Shown piece by piece: positions 1-8,489 of a stretch of DNA of 64,000 bases. The DNA lies in NCBI GenBank assembly GCA_019752375.1, contig JAIEMG010000008.1, forward strand, positions 47,777 to 111,776. The letters are read 5' to 3'. The DNA is from Gemmataceae bacterium (GTDB lineage: Bacteria > Planctomycetota > Planctomycetia > Gemmatales > Gemmataceae). A model generated the notes under the pieces. That model was not told where the DNA came from. It searched no databases and was given only the letters and a program-made list of their open reading frames with translations. Both the position numbers and the translations under genes were made by a program. How positions within the stretch are numbered: position 1 is the stretch's first letter; every line of letters begins with the position of its first letter.

Positions 1-2
1 CG

Positions 3-509
3 GACCTGGGAACCCGGCTCCGTTCCTGGATCGGCCACTTGAAGGCCGCGCGAGTGCTGGTGGTGCCCGGCGGCGGCGGTACGGCGAATGTCGTCCGCGA
101 CTGGGACCGCTGCCACCGACTGGGTGAAGAAGCAGCCCACTGGCTCGCCCTGCACGCCATGACGATGAACGCGCGGTTCCTGACGGAGCTGCTCCCCGAA
201 GCCAAAGTTGACGTGAAGGCTGCCGAAGGTCTCACGATACTTGACGCCTACGCCTTCGCTCGCGCCGACGAAGGCAAACCGGATTGCTTGCCGCACTGTT
301 GGGAAGTGACGAGCGACGCCATTGCCGCGCGGACGGCGCTCGTCCTCGGCGCGGTCCGATTGATCTTGCTCAAATCGGTCGACGTCCCTGGTGATGTGGA
401 CTGGTGCGAGGCGAGCGAGCGCGGCTTTGTGGACCGATTCTTCGGGCGGCTCGTGTCCGGCAGGAAACTCGACGTACTCGCCGTCAACCTGCGCACCTGG
501 CAGCCGTGA
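3..509 (+). CDS. Amino-acid-kinase-family protein, 5' end cut by window edge
   Basis: The frame is open from the first bases of the window, so the true start lies upstream and only the C-terminal ~168 residues are present. The visible part has a Val-Pro-Gly-Gly-Gly-Gly turn followed by a helix, as in the nucleotide-binding core of the aspartate/uridylate kinase superfamily, and ends in an Ala-Val-Asn-Leu strand. Short kinases of this fold are encoded near H4MPT C1-transfer genes in methylotrophs and planctomycetes and resemble archaeal MfnE, a kinase of the methanofuran pathway. The convergent neighbours (CitG-like, ATP-grasp, Mch) support that context. The specific substrate is inference. 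Confidence 0.7.
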   Translation, partial: DLGTRLRSWIGHLKAARVLVVPGGGGTANVVRDWDRCHRLGEEAAHWLALHAMTMNARFLTELLPEAKVDVKAAEGLTILDAYAFARADEGKPDCLPHCWEVTSDAIAARTALVLGAVRLILLKSVDVPGDVDWCEASERGFVDRFFGRLVSGRKLDVLAVNLRTWQP

Positions 510-805
510 GCCCGTGGTGAAGGATTTTATCGGGTTGCTGTGAGACTCTTCCTTGCGACATAAAAAGGGGACCGAATCTGCTGCTATGAAAATAGGCGAC
601 ACCTCTAAGCTTCCGTCCACCGAATGCAGCCCATTTTCACGAACTCAGGGTGCCGCGCCGGCATGAAGACTCTGTAGAAAATGTACTATTCCGGCGAGCG
701 GGGCGTGTGAATGCCCCGGTTTTGCCACCTTAACCGGGGCGTTCACACGCCCCGCTCGCCAGGCTTTCTACAAAGCAGACCGAATCGCGATACCACCCTG
801 CCGCG
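510..805. repeat. Convergent gap with long imperfect inverted repeat (673-772)
   Basis: The gap between two convergent genes holds a long palindrome. Its main arms are 693-722 and 731-760 (about 29 of 30 bases pair), and an outer 8-base pair, TGTAGAAA at 673-680 with TTTCTACA at 765-772, extends it. The arms are GC-rich and the loop is 8 bases. Such a hairpin could end transcription from both sides, but there is no clean T-run, so a dispersed palindromic element is equally likely. Nothing gene-like is visible in the rest of the gap. Confidence 0.7.
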
Positions 806-1672
806 TCAGCGGCCGAACATGGACTCCGGTGGGAATGGCGACGGCAAAGACAAAAATCCAGTCCGCAGCGCGACGAACAGCGAAGCGCAGACCAGGTCGG
901 CCGTCGTGCCCGGATTGCGGCCCGGTTTTGCACGCATCCAGCCGTCCAGCTCCTGCCAAGCCGTCCGCGCGGCGTCGGTGTGCGGCCAACCGTGGTCCAG
1001 AACCGCACGCGCTCGGCGGCTGGCATCCACGGCTTCGTCCATGCCCAGCTTGCGTGCGATCAGGCTGTCGGGGTTCGCATCCAGCATGCGGAGCTGGCAG
1101 AAGCAGATTGCCGCTTCAAGCCTTCCCGTTCGATCCATTTCCGAAGCGAGTGCAGGAACACCGACGTTGAACACCTCTTGGAAGTTGTTGGCGTACTGCC
1201 GGGCGACCAGGTCGCGATCAGCGGCCAAGGTCATCACCTCACGCAGCGTTTGCGTCGGCACGCTCGCCACGTCCTGTTCGGCCGCCTGACCCAGGCCCGA
1301 GGGCTGCGCCAGGCGGATCGCCTCATAGACAATCCGCGCATCATCGATGGAGAGGCCAGCGAGCAATGCGGGCAGGCCGGAGCGCAACTCAGCGTCGGCA
1401 GGCACCGCCGCCAAGGGCGCCAGCAGCAGGATCGTGCCAAGATGCGGGTTGCCGGCCACCACCCGGCGCATGGCGCGTACGGCTTCCAGCACCGTTTGGC
1501 CCACGGAATTCCGCGGGGCATCGTTCAGGATTGGCGCGAAGGCAGCGGCACTGGCCAGGAAATGTTCGCAGCGGAGGGTGCCCAGGTCGTGGTTAGGCGT
1601 TGCGTCGCCGGCCTTGGGAGCCGTCACTTCCCACAAGCAGGCCGTGTAAGCCCAGTCGCCGATCGAGGGCAT
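806..1672 (-). CDS. Triphosphoribosyl-dephospho-CoA synthase-like (CitG family) protein of the H4MPT gene set
   Basis: A 288-residue protein of the CitG/MdcB family, which transfers a triphosphoribosyl group from ATP to dephospho-CoA in citrate lyase and malonate decarboxylase maturation. Family features seen are the Asn-His-Asp-Leu stretch near residue 30, a Leu-Ala-Pro-Leu-Ala segment and a late Pro-Gly-Thr-Thr-Ala-Asp-Leu motif. No citrate lyase or malonate decarboxylase genes lie nearby. The gene follows an ATP-grasp gene and mch, matching the CitG-like 'orf5' linked to H4MPT genes in methylotrophs, so a role in cofactor biosynthesis is more likely. The ATG at 1672 is preferred because it sits 1 base after the upstream stop; a longer frame to 1723 would overlap that gene by 50 bases. 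Confidence 0.8.
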   Translation of the reverse strand: MPSIGDWAYTACLWEVTAPKAGDATPNHDLGTLRCEHFLASAAAFAPILNDAPRNSVGQTVLEAVRAMRRVVAGNPHLGTILLLAPLAAVPADAELRSGLPALLAGLSIDDARIVYEAIRLAQPSGLGQAAEQDVASVPTQTLREVMTLAADRDLVARQYANNFQEVFNVGVPALASEMDRTGRLEAAICFCQLRMLDANPDSLIARKLGMDEAVDASRRARAVLDHGWPHTDAARTAWQELDGWMRAKPGRNPGTTADLVCASLFVALRTGFLSLPSPFPPESMFGR

Positions 1673-1673
1673 G

Positions 1674-2537
1674 TCACTTCCCCCGATCCTCGCCGGCAAA
1701 GAAGCGGAGCATTGCGGCGGCAACGTCGATCCCGGTCACGGGCGCCAGGGCGCGCCAGCCGGGCACCGCATTGACCTCCAGGACATACCACTCGCCGCAG
1801 GGACCAGGCAACAAATCGACGCCGGCGGCCACGGCACCGACTGCCTCTGCCGCGCGCAAGGCGAGCGCCTCTTCCTCGTGCGTCACATCGACTTTCTCAG
1901 CGGATCCGCCCTGGGCGACGTTGGTGCGCCAGTCGCCGCGTGCCGTTCGGCGCATGGCGGTAAGCACGCGGCCGCCCAGCACAAAGACACGCAGGTCCCA
2001 GCCGGGATGCGCGATGTACTTCTGGAGGTACAGGACGCACTGCGTCCGCTCCAGGGTGCGAAACGTGCGCCAGGCCATGTCCGGATCGCTGACGCGCACC
2101 ATGCCGCGGCCCTCGGAGCCGAAGAGCGGTTTGACGACGACATCGCCGCCGAGCGTTTCATACGCTTCCAGCGCGGCGTCGGCATGCTGGCAGACGATCG
2201 TCGGCGGCACCAGTAGGCCGGCGCCTTCCAGTCGGGCGCTGGCGAGGTACTTGTCGACGCAGGCTTCGACGGCCGCGGGCGGATTCAGGACACGGATGCC
2301 GCGCGCCTGCAGCCGGTGCAGTACGTCCATGCGAAAGACGACCTGCTCCAGCGAGCCCGGCGGCATGGTGCGCACCACAACGCCGTCGAATCCGGTAAGC
2401 GAATCGCCTGGAATCCCGGCGCCCGCGGTGACGCGCCGGAAATCAACGGCAACGGCCTCATGGCCGAGCAGCGCCGCGGCCCGCTGCAGGTCGCGGACGT
2501 GCCAGCCATCGCCACCCGCCAGGATTGCCCAGCGCAT
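1674..2537 (-). CDS. RimK-type ATP-grasp ligase linked to H4MPT C1 metabolism
   Basis: A 287-residue ATP-grasp enzyme of the RimK/glutamate-ligase branch. Visible motifs are Val-Val-Lys-Pro-Leu-Phe-Gly-Ser-Glu-Gly-Arg-Gly (ATP-binding lysine and glycine loop, mid-protein) and the late Glu-Val-Asn-Ala-Val-Pro-Gly-Trp metal-binding segment. Enzymes of this type form amide bonds between a carboxylate and an amino acid using ATP. Next to mch, the parallel is 'orf7' of methylotroph H4MPT clusters and archaeal MptN, which adds glutamate to tetrahydrosarcinapterin. The ATG at 2537 begins 2 bases after the mch stop; a TTG at 2543 would overlap it. Glutamylation of the pterin cofactor is inference. 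Confidence 0.8.
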   Translation of the reverse strand: MRWAILAGGDGWHVRDLQRAAALLGHEAVAVDFRRVTAGAGIPGDSLTGFDGVVVRTMPPGSLEQVVFRMDVLHRLQARGIRVLNPPAAVEACVDKYLASARLEGAGLLVPPTIVCQHADAALEAYETLGGDVVVKPLFGSEGRGMVRVSDPDMAWRTFRTLERTQCVLYLQKYIAHPGWDLRVFVLGGRVLTAMRRTARGDWRTNVAQGGSAEKVDVTHEEEALALRAAEAVGAVAAGVDLLPGPCGEWYVLEVNAVPGWRALAPVTGIDVAAAMLRFFAGEDRGK

Positions 2538-2539
2538 GT

Positions 2540-3496
2540 TCAACTCATGAATGAGAGGAGCAGCACGTTCGGATCGACGCGGCCAAATGCATGAATCCTG
2601 CCCGTTTTCAGGTTGTGAAAGACCACTTCAGCGGGAGAGAAAAGCAAGGGGTCAATCTTGTAGAAGTCCTGGCCGTACCGGGCAAAGATCTCGGCGAACG
2701 GGGCGCCGTGGTCCTTCGAACCGCTGGACGGTACTTTCGGCCCCAACTCGGCGATCTGATCGTCGTCGGCGCGGACCCAGAGAATGACGCGGCCGCCGTA
2801 AAGGATCGCATCATTCGTGCGGCCAATCGCCTGCAAGCCCTTGGTCGCTACTGGCGGCAGAGGAGCAGTACCGAAGCCGGATACCACCTGGGACAGATTG
2901 AACTTGAGCTCATGCAGCTTGTGAAGGGTCGTCTCCAGCGACCGGGCCACCACCTGGACGTTGCCCGCCTGGCTGGACGCCGGCGCGACCAGGAGCGTGA
3001 GCTTCGCGGGCGGCAGCTTCAGGCTTTCCGCAATGTGCGCGACGACCTTGGCGTCCGGCACCTGGCCCGACTCCAGCACGCCGACGGCGACCGGCGGTTG
3101 CTCCTTACCTGGAATGTGGTTGAACAGCTCTTCCTTGCCGTACGCCGCCCGCATGGGCCCCGAGCCCATCGCGAAGAAGTCGCCGACGCTCACCTGCCAT
3201 CCCGCGTATTGCGATGCCATGCACGCCAGCACCGGTGCATCGCTCGACACCTGGACGTGCGCGCAGGGCAAGCCGCCCACGTCGCCAGGAATGAGCGAGA
3301 CCTCGGCCAGGTTCGCAAGGCATACGCGGGCCAGCGCCAGGCCGGCCTGCAAGCCGCCTTCGGTGTTGATGCCGCAGTTCAGGATGCGGGCGCCATTCGC
3401 GGCCGGCTCGACCTTGATGCGCAGGGCCTCTGCATTGGCGGCCATGTGATCGGCCAGGCGGGAGGCTCGTTCGTTGAGCGTGGGGGACGTGGCCAC
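2540..3496 (-). CDS. mch: Methenyltetrahydromethanopterin cyclohydrolase
   Basis: A 318-residue protein that matches Mch along its full length. The enzyme hydrolyses N5,N10-methenyl-H4MPT to N5-formyl-H4MPT in the cytoplasm, a step in formaldehyde oxidation/detoxification in methylotrophs and planctomycetes. Diagnostic stretches are Asn-Cys-Gly-Ile-Asn-Thr-Glu-Gly-Gly, Gly-Asp-Phe-Phe-Ala-Met-Gly-Ser-Gly-Pro-Met-Arg-Ala and the late Gly-Arg-Thr-Asn-Asp-Ala-Ile-Leu-Tyr-Gly-Gly. The start is GTG at 3496 with a GAAAGGAG site 6 bases upstream. It heads a three-gene minus-strand operon with the ATP-grasp and CitG-like genes. Confidence 0.93.
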   Translation of the reverse strand: MATSPTLNERASRLADHMAANAEALRIKVEPAANGARILNCGINTEGGLQAGLALARVCLANLAEVSLIPGDVGGLPCAHVQVSSDAPVLACMASQYAGWQVSVGDFFAMGSGPMRAAYGKEELFNHIPGKEQPPVAVGVLESGQVPDAKVVAHIAESLKLPPAKLTLLVAPASSQAGNVQVVARSLETTLHKLHELKFNLSQVVSGFGTAPLPPVATKGLQAIGRTNDAILYGGRVILWVRADDDQIAELGPKVPSSGSKDHGAPFAEIFARYGQDFYKIDPLLFSPAEVVFHNLKTGRIHAFGRVDPNVLLLSFMS

Positions 3497-3834
3497 TCGG
3501 GGCTCCTTTCTCGGGGCGGCGTTACTTCAGTGGGATGATGGAGGAGAACATATCCGCCGGCCCGCCGAGGGCCAAGCAGGAAAGCCGCTCGCACCGTAAA
3601 AATCCTGTGGCGGCAAGGGATGCCTATATCATGATTCTGACTGAATTAACACTCTCGTACCCAAGCTCCGGCTTGGGTACGCACGACCGAGAAGCTCTAG
3701 CTTCTTGCCGTGAATGGCTTGCGTGACTCGACGCTGCCTGTGTAGTGTCACGTTCCGAGAAGCTGGAGCTTCTCGGTCGTGCGTACCCAAGCCGGAGCTT
3801 GGGTACGAGAATGATTTGGTAGTGGCAGAGGGGC
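3497..3834. repeat. Divergent gap with 52-base-arm inverted repeat (3654-3809)
   Basis: This 338-base gap separates mch from the exchanger gene, which point away from each other. It holds a large inverted repeat: arms 3654-3705 and 3758-3809 pair with one mismatch around a 52-base loop. Each arm contains smaller palindromes (CCAAGC/GCTTGG, and GAAGCT with AGCTTC). No transposase or gene is present. The promoters of both flanking genes must lie in or next to this element, but I cannot assign convincing -35/-10 boxes. Confidence 0.8.
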
Positions 3835-4998
3835 ATGGCGATGGACGTACCCCAGGGACAAACCAGCCCTCCCCCGAAGGCCTCGCTGCTGGCCCGCCTG
3901 ACTCGCTCCCCTCTCTACTGGCTGCTTGTGGCGTTGCCCGTGGCCGTGATCCTGGAGCGGATGCACGCCGCGGACTTGTGGGTCTTCATCGCATCCGGCG
4001 TGGCGATCATTCCGCTGGCCGGCTTGATGGGTCGCGCCACGGAGAACCTGTCCGAATCCCTGGGCCCCGGCATTGGGGGCTTGCTGAATGCGACCTTCGG
4101 CAATGCGGCTGAGCTCATCATCGCCCTGATGGCGCTCGCGAACGGCCCAACGATGTATCCGCTGGTGAAGGCATCGATCACCGGGTCAATTATCGGCAAC
4201 GTCTTGCTCGTGCTTGGGGCTTCATTCCTGGCCGGGGGCCTGCGCTTCCCACGGCAGACATTCAACCGAACCGCGGCGGGCATGGGTTCGACCCTCCTGG
4301 CCCTGGCCGCCATCGGCCTCATCATGCCGACGCTGTTCTTCTATCTGCATCAAGCTGGTGGGACACTCACCCCCGAACAATCGAAGAACATCGAGTTCCT
4401 GTCCGAAGAGATTGCCGGCATCCTGGCGGCAATCTATGTGCTCAGCCTGGTCTTTTCGCTGGTAACACACCGCCATCTCTTCGATCCACCCGGAGGGCCG
4501 GAAGCGACCACCGGAAGCCACGGTCCAGAATGGAGCCGGCGCACGTCCATCCTCGTTCTGCTGGTGGCGACGGCCGGAGTCGCATGGATGAGCGAGATGC
4601 TCGTCGGCTCCGTCGAGCATGCCGGAGAAGCGCTGGGCATGACCCGCGTTTTCCTGGGCGTAATCGTGGTCGCGGTCATCGGCAATGCCGCCGAGCACTC
4701 GACCGCGGTGCTCATGGCGCTGAAAAACAAGATGGACTTGGCCGTCAACATCGCGGTCGGCAGCAGCCTGCAAATTGCCCTGTTCGTCGCCCCGGTCCTG
4801 GTGTTTGCCAGCATGGGCATGGGACACGCGGTCCCTCTTGACCTTCACTTCACCCTGCTGGAGACGATCACGGTCGTCCTCACCGTCGGCGTGCTGGCGC
4901 TGGTCTGCCAGGACGGCGAAAGCCACTGGATGGAGGGCGTCATGCTGCTTGGCGTCTATGCCATCGTCGCGCTGGCGTTCTATCACCTGCCTGAGTAG
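3835..4998 (+). CDS. Calcium/proton exchanger (CaCA family, Cax)
   Basis: A 387-residue membrane protein with about 11 hydrophobic segments. It carries the two alpha-repeat signatures of the Ca2+/cation antiporter family: Gly-Asn-Ala-Ala-Glu-Leu in the first half and Gly-Asn-Ala-Ala-Glu-His in the second, with the conserved acidic residues that bind the ion. Between the halves is an acidic loop near Leu-Ser-Glu-Glu. Cax proteins exchange cytoplasmic Ca2+ for H+ across the inner membrane. The length fits bacterial Cax. The ATG at 3835 follows AGAGGGG; a second ATG at 3841 is possible. The gene stands alone. Confidence 0.92.
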   Translation: MAMDVPQGQTSPPPKASLLARLTRSPLYWLLVALPVAVILERMHAADLWVFIASGVAIIPLAGLMGRATENLSESLGPGIGGLLNATFGNAAELIIALMALANGPTMYPLVKASITGSIIGNVLLVLGASFLAGGLRFPRQTFNRTAAGMGSTLLALAAIGLIMPTLFFYLHQAGGTLTPEQSKNIEFLSEEIAGILAAIYVLSLVFSLVTHRHLFDPPGGPEATTGSHGPEWSRRTSILVLLVATAGVAWMSEMLVGSVEHAGEALGMTRVFLGVIVVAVIGNAAEHSTAVLMALKNKMDLAVNIAVGSSLQIALFVAPVLVFASMGMGHAVPLDLHFTLLETITVVLTVGVLALVCQDGESHWMEGVMLLGVYAIVALAFYHLPE

Positions 4999-5070
4999 CA
5001 ACAATTCCGCACAATCCGCGAACCTCGTAATATCTGTGCGCCACTGACGAATAGAATTGGAGCGGCCTGC

Positions 5071-5226
5071 GCCAGGAGTCAGAGGGCAGGAGTCAGGAAT
5101 CAGGTGGCAGGAATCAGGCACAGTGGAATTCAAAATCCATCATTACTCCTGCCTCCTGATCGCTGACACTTGTCTTTTGCCCCTGATTCCCTCCCTCCCG
5201 ATCGTTGTCTTCTGATCCCTCACTCC
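5071..5226. repeat. Short interspersed CAGGAGTCAGG-type repeats with inverted counterpart
   Basis: Between the exchanger and AAA ATPase genes, the words CAGGAGTCAG and CAGGAATCAGG occur several times at 5071-5118. Their complements (CTCCTGCCTCCTGATC, CCTGATTCCC) recur at 5146-5226, giving a loose inverted repeat. The pattern looks like a degenerate dispersed element. The right arm runs up to the GGAGG ribosome site of the next gene, so it may contribute to that leader. Confidence 0.5.
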
Positions 5227-5236
5227 GGAGGTTTCC

Positions 5237-6841
5237 ATGAATCCAATGAATCTGCTTGCCGGCGGTGCGTTGCTCGGTGTGTTGGCCGGGTGTTGGGACA
5301 AGGTCAAGGCCGTGAGCTGGAAACTCATCAGTCTGTTCATCCAGCAAGTCGAGATCCCCTCTGAAGCAGCCCACCACGCCCTGGTTGCCTACCTCGTCAA
5401 GCACTACAAACGCTCGCGTTTCTACGATCGCATGTACGGCGCGACCTATGAGCACCAACGCGACGGTCGCTATGGACTGGTTGCGTACGAACTCTTCGGC
5501 AGTCGCAGCGTCGTCTTCTGGAATGGGTGGCGACCCTTTGTCTTCACCAATCAACAGGAAAACAAGAAGCCGAATACGACGCCGAGCAATCCCTGGGGCT
5601 ACGGTGAGGAATCGAGCGCCCTCAAAATCTACTCCACGATTACGTTTCTGCGCGGGACGGTCAATGTGGAAGCCATCGTTCGCGACGCCTGCGCCGAGCG
5701 CAACCAATCGACCTGGACCGTGTCGGAAGACGATGAAAAAGCCAAGAATCGCTTCTTTATCCACTACGTCCCCAAGATCGGCGACGCCAACCACTCCGAG
5801 GAAAATGCCAACAGCGGACTGGCGTGGTATCAGCAGGGGCACTATCGCTTGCTGGCTCATCGCGCCGAGGACCTGGGCAAGGCCCGCAGCCGAACCGGGA
5901 GTGCCGTCGAGACCCTGATCTTCCCGCGCCGCATCAAGGACCTGATCAAGGAAATCGAGCTGTGGCGCAACAATAAGAGCTGGTACCTGGAGCGCGGCAT
6001 CCCCTGGAAGCGCGGCTGGCTTCTGTATGGCCCTCCAGGCACGGGCAAGACCGCCCTAGCCCGCGCCTTTGCCGAAGACTTGAACCTGCCGATCTACGTC
6101 CTGAACCTGGCCGAGATCAGCAACCACGGCCTCATGCACGCCTGGAGCAGCATGCAGGTGAACGTGCCGTGCATCGCCCTGATGGAAGACATCGACAATG
6201 TCTTCCACGGCCGGGAAAACGTCTCGCGCCGCCACGGCATGATGAGCATGTTCATGCCGCCGAAGAAGGACGACGACGGCGACAAGGCCCCGATGACGCC
6301 GTTGACCTTCGATTGCCTGCTGAACTGCCTGGACGGCGTGGAACGCTCGGACGGCGTCTTCACGATCATCACCACCAACGCCATCGACAAGATCGACTCG
6401 GCCCTGGGCCAGCCGCGTCGCCTACCGGACGGCACCATGGAATTCATCTCGACGCGCCCCGGCCGCATCGACAAGGCCATCGAGCTGACCTACATGGAAG
6501 TCGAAGACAAGAAGCGAATGGCCCAACGCATCCTCGGCACCTACCCCGCGGAGCACGAGGCAATGCTGGAGTTCGTCGAGCGCTATCCCGACTTGCAGGA
6601 GACGCCGGCCCAGTTCCAGGAGCGCTGCGGCCAGATCGCACTCGCTTGCTTCTGGAAAGAAAAAGAAGAAGTCAAGCGACTGCGCGAGCGACGTGCCCGT
6701 TCGGTCATCCCGGCCCTTGCCGACGTGGACGAAACTTGGCTGTGCGACTGGTTTCCGTTCATGAACGGGGTGATCAACCCACAACGGCGCGCGGAGGAAG
6801 AGCGGACGACGGCTGGCGCGGAAGAGAAGCAAAGTGCGTGA
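5237..6841 (+). CDS. BCS1-like AAA ATPase with N-terminal membrane-anchor region
   Basis: A 534-residue AAA protein. Residues 1-40 are hydrophobic or amphipathic and may anchor it. Residues ~41-230 form a BCS1-N-like region, and the AAA module begins around 230. The Walker A motif is Gly-Pro-Pro-Gly-Thr-Gly-Lys-Thr (265-272). Walker B lies in Cys-Ile-Ala-Leu-Met-Glu-Asp-Ile-Asp, followed by sensor-1 Thr-Thr-Asn-Ala and a Ser-Thr-Arg-Pro-Gly-Arg-Ile-Asp arginine-finger segment. Mitochondrial BCS1 translocates folded Rieske protein, but bacterial homologs have varied or unknown roles. A start with GGAGG 6 bases upstream of the ATG is convincing. The 15 kb between this gene and the Rieske genes argues against a direct link. 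Confidence 0.85.
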   Translation: MNPMNLLAGGALLGVLAGCWDKVKAVSWKLISLFIQQVEIPSEAAHHALVAYLVKHYKRSRFYDRMYGATYEHQRDGRYGLVAYELFGSRSVVFWNGWRPFVFTNQQENKKPNTTPSNPWGYGEESSALKIYSTITFLRGTVNVEAIVRDACAERNQSTWTVSEDDEKAKNRFFIHYVPKIGDANHSEENANSGLAWYQQGHYRLLAHRAEDLGKARSRTGSAVETLIFPRRIKDLIKEIELWRNNKSWYLERGIPWKRGWLLYGPPGTGKTALARAFAEDLNLPIYVLNLAEISNHGLMHAWSSMQVNVPCIALMEDIDNVFHGRENVSRRHGMMSMFMPPKKDDDGDKAPMTPLTFDCLLNCLDGVERSDGVFTIITTNAIDKIDSALGQPRRLPDGTMEFISTRPGRIDKAIELTYMEVEDKKRMAQRILGTYPAEHEAMLEFVERYPDLQETPAQFQERCGQIALACFWKEKEEVKRLRERRARSVIPALADVDETWLCDWFPFMNGVINPQRRAEEERTTAGAEEKQSA

Positions 6842-6880
6842 GCGCTGGCTTTGACGCGTCCGCCAAGGCCGAGAGAATCG

Positions 6881-6983
6881 TAGGGTGCGTCAAGCGTACT
6901 CGCGCGGACGCACCGGACCTTGCAACCACATGACGTCTTCGCAAGGTCCGGTGCGTCCGCGCGAGTACGCTTGACGCACCCTA
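6881..6983. repeat. Perfect 43-bp inverted repeat, dispersed family A copy 1
   Basis: The arms 6881-6923 and 6941-6983 are perfect complements over 43 bases around a 17-base loop, and begin TAGGGTGCGTCAAGCGTACT. The element sits between two convergent genes. The outer ~34 bases of each arm recur at 23241-23352, which shows a mobile or copied palindrome family rather than a gene-specific terminator. No T-run follows the stem. Confidence 0.92.
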
Positions 6984-6994
6984 CAAACCACACG

Positions 6995-8368
6995 CTAGAA
7001 CAACTCATCGATCGCCTTGCCGTCTTCGATCATCGAGATCGGCCGGCCGCTGGGGTGGTTGAACTGCACCTTTTGGTCGATGTCGAGGACTTGCAAGATC
7101 GTGGCCATGAAGTCCTGGGGCGAGATTGCCTTGGACTTGGGATAGCCGCCGCGGTCGTCCGATTCGCCAATGATCTGCCCCATCTTCAAGCCGCCGCCCA
7201 TGAACGCCAGCGGATTCAGGCCGGCCCAGTGGTCGCGGCCGGTCGAGCTTTCCTTGGCGTTGTTGTAGTTGCCGATGCGTGGCGTGCGGCCGAACTCGCA
7301 GGTGATGACGAGCAGGATGTCGTTGGTCAGCCCGCGTTCTTTCACGTCTTGAATAAAGGCATCGACGGCATGGTCCAACGGCGGGCAGAGCTTCTTGCAG
7401 CCGGGAATAATTCCGTCGTGATGGTCCCAGTAGCCGTTGTTCAGCGTGACAAACGTGGAACCCGCCTCGCACAGCCGCCGGGCCAACAATAGTTCCTGAC
7501 CGAGGCCTTCGCCATAGCGTTCCTTGGTCTTTTCGTCTTCCCTTGACAGGTCAAATGCTTCCTTGGCCTTGCCCACCAGCACGTTGACGGCCTGCTGCGT
7601 GAAGCCGTCCATCCCCTTCATGACGCCGCTTTGATCGAGCTCGCGGTCGAGGGTGTCGAAGGCGCTGAGCAAGGTGCGGCGGTCGCCGAGCCGCTCGGGA
7701 GCGATCTTCAGGCCCATGTTATTGAGCATCTGATTGTTCGAGCCCTTGAGGCCAACGCGGAAGGGTGCGTAGGCCTGGCCAAGCCAGACCGCGTCGTCGC
7801 CAGGGTAGCCGCCGTGGTTGCTCAGGATACGGACGTTGGTCGGCACGCCCGTGGTTTGATTGATCGGTCCCTTGCAGCGGGCGACGACGGAGCCGATGGA
7901 GGGGCTCTGCTGCGGGATCACCGGCGCCTTGCCGAGGAACTCGGGCGGCCAGGGATAGCCGGTTTTCACCCAGTGCGTGGCGCCGCCGTGGTCGCCGTCC
8001 TTGTGGGTGAACGACTTGACAATCGCCATCTGGTCGGCCAGCTTCGCCATCTTCGGCAGCAGGCTGCAGAAGTCGATGCCGGCCATCGGCGTCTTGGTCG
8101 AGCCGAACAGACAGCGGTATTCCTTGGGCGCATCCATCTTGGGGTCAAACGTCTCGAACTGCGACGCGCCGCCGTCGAGGAACAGCAGCACGACCGACGG
8201 AGTCTTCTTCGCCGGCTTGCTCGGTTCGCTGGCGTTGGCGCGAATGCGCAGCACCTGCGGCAGCGTGATGCCGCCAAAGAGGCCCAGGGTGCCGATCTTG
8301 AGGAAGTCGCGGCGCGTGCTGCCGTCGCACTTGCGGCGTTGCGGGCGTGGGTCGATCAGGTCCAGCAT
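6995..8368 (-). CDS. DUF1501 family exported protein (Tat signal)
   Basis: A 457-residue DUF1501 protein, a family very abundant in planctomycetes and related to the sulfatase/alkaline phosphatase fold. The N-terminus has a twin-arginine signal (Arg-Arg-Asp-Phe-Leu-Lys) followed by a hydrophobic Gly-Leu-Phe-Gly-Gly stretch, so export in folded form is likely. Family landmarks are Leu-Phe-Leu-Asp-Gly-Gly-Ala-Ser-Gln near residue 60, Phe-Gly-Arg-Thr-Pro and Gly-Arg-Asp-His-Trp near the C-terminus. The biochemical function of the family is not established. It usually pairs with a DUF1549/DUF1553 gene; here its neighbour is a second DUF1501 gene. Confidence 0.9.
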   Translation of the reverse strand: MLDLIDPRPQRRKCDGSTRRDFLKIGTLGLFGGITLPQVLRIRANASEPSKPAKKTPSVVLLFLDGGASQFETFDPKMDAPKEYRCLFGSTKTPMAGIDFCSLLPKMAKLADQMAIVKSFTHKDGDHGGATHWVKTGYPWPPEFLGKAPVIPQQSPSIGSVVARCKGPINQTTGVPTNVRILSNHGGYPGDDAVWLGQAYAPFRVGLKGSNNQMLNNMGLKIAPERLGDRRTLLSAFDTLDRELDQSGVMKGMDGFTQQAVNVLVGKAKEAFDLSREDEKTKERYGEGLGQELLLARRLCEAGSTFVTLNNGYWDHHDGIIPGCKKLCPPLDHAVDAFIQDVKERGLTNDILLVITCEFGRTPRIGNYNNAKESSTGRDHWAGLNPLAFMGGGLKMGQIIGESDDRGGYPKSKAISPQDFMATILQVLDIDQKVQFNHPSGRPISMIEDGKAIDELF

Positions 8369-8420
8369 CGGTCTTCCCCTTGTCAGAGAGGCAGGTCGGC
8401 GTGCGGGTTACGCTTAGCAC

Positions 8421-8472
8421 GGTGGGCCAGACACTCTTGTCTGGCCGGCCAGACAAGAGTGTCTGTCCCACC
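8421..8472. repeat. 52-base near-perfect palindrome
   Basis: The halves 8421-8446 and 8447-8472 are complementary with one mismatch and no loop, with GTGGG[C/A]CAGACACTCTTGTC as the core. It lies in the 121-base gap between two DUF1501 genes on the same strand. It could form a cruciform or hairpin that separates their expression. No T-run follows. Confidence 0.8.
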
Positions 8473-8489
8473 GAATAGACTGTGGTAAC

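Noticed and set aside
806..1672. CitG as part of citrate lyase or malonate decarboxylase maturation
   Set aside because: No citrate lyase, citX or malonate decarboxylase genes are near; the operon with mch favours the H4MPT-linked role.
4222..5133. A 303-codon minus-strand frame opposite the exchanger gene
   Set aside because: It encodes an implausible His/Asp/Gln-rich protein antisense to conserved membrane helices.
5237..6841. BCS1-like ATPase as a maturation factor for the Rieske oxygenases
   Set aside because: BCS1 acts on the membrane-bound Rieske protein of complex III; the oxygenases here are soluble-type and 10 kb away with no shared operon.
6881..6983. Bidirectional intrinsic terminator
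   Set aside because: The arms recur at another locus in a different gene context and lack a T-run on either side, so a mobile palindrome explains it better.
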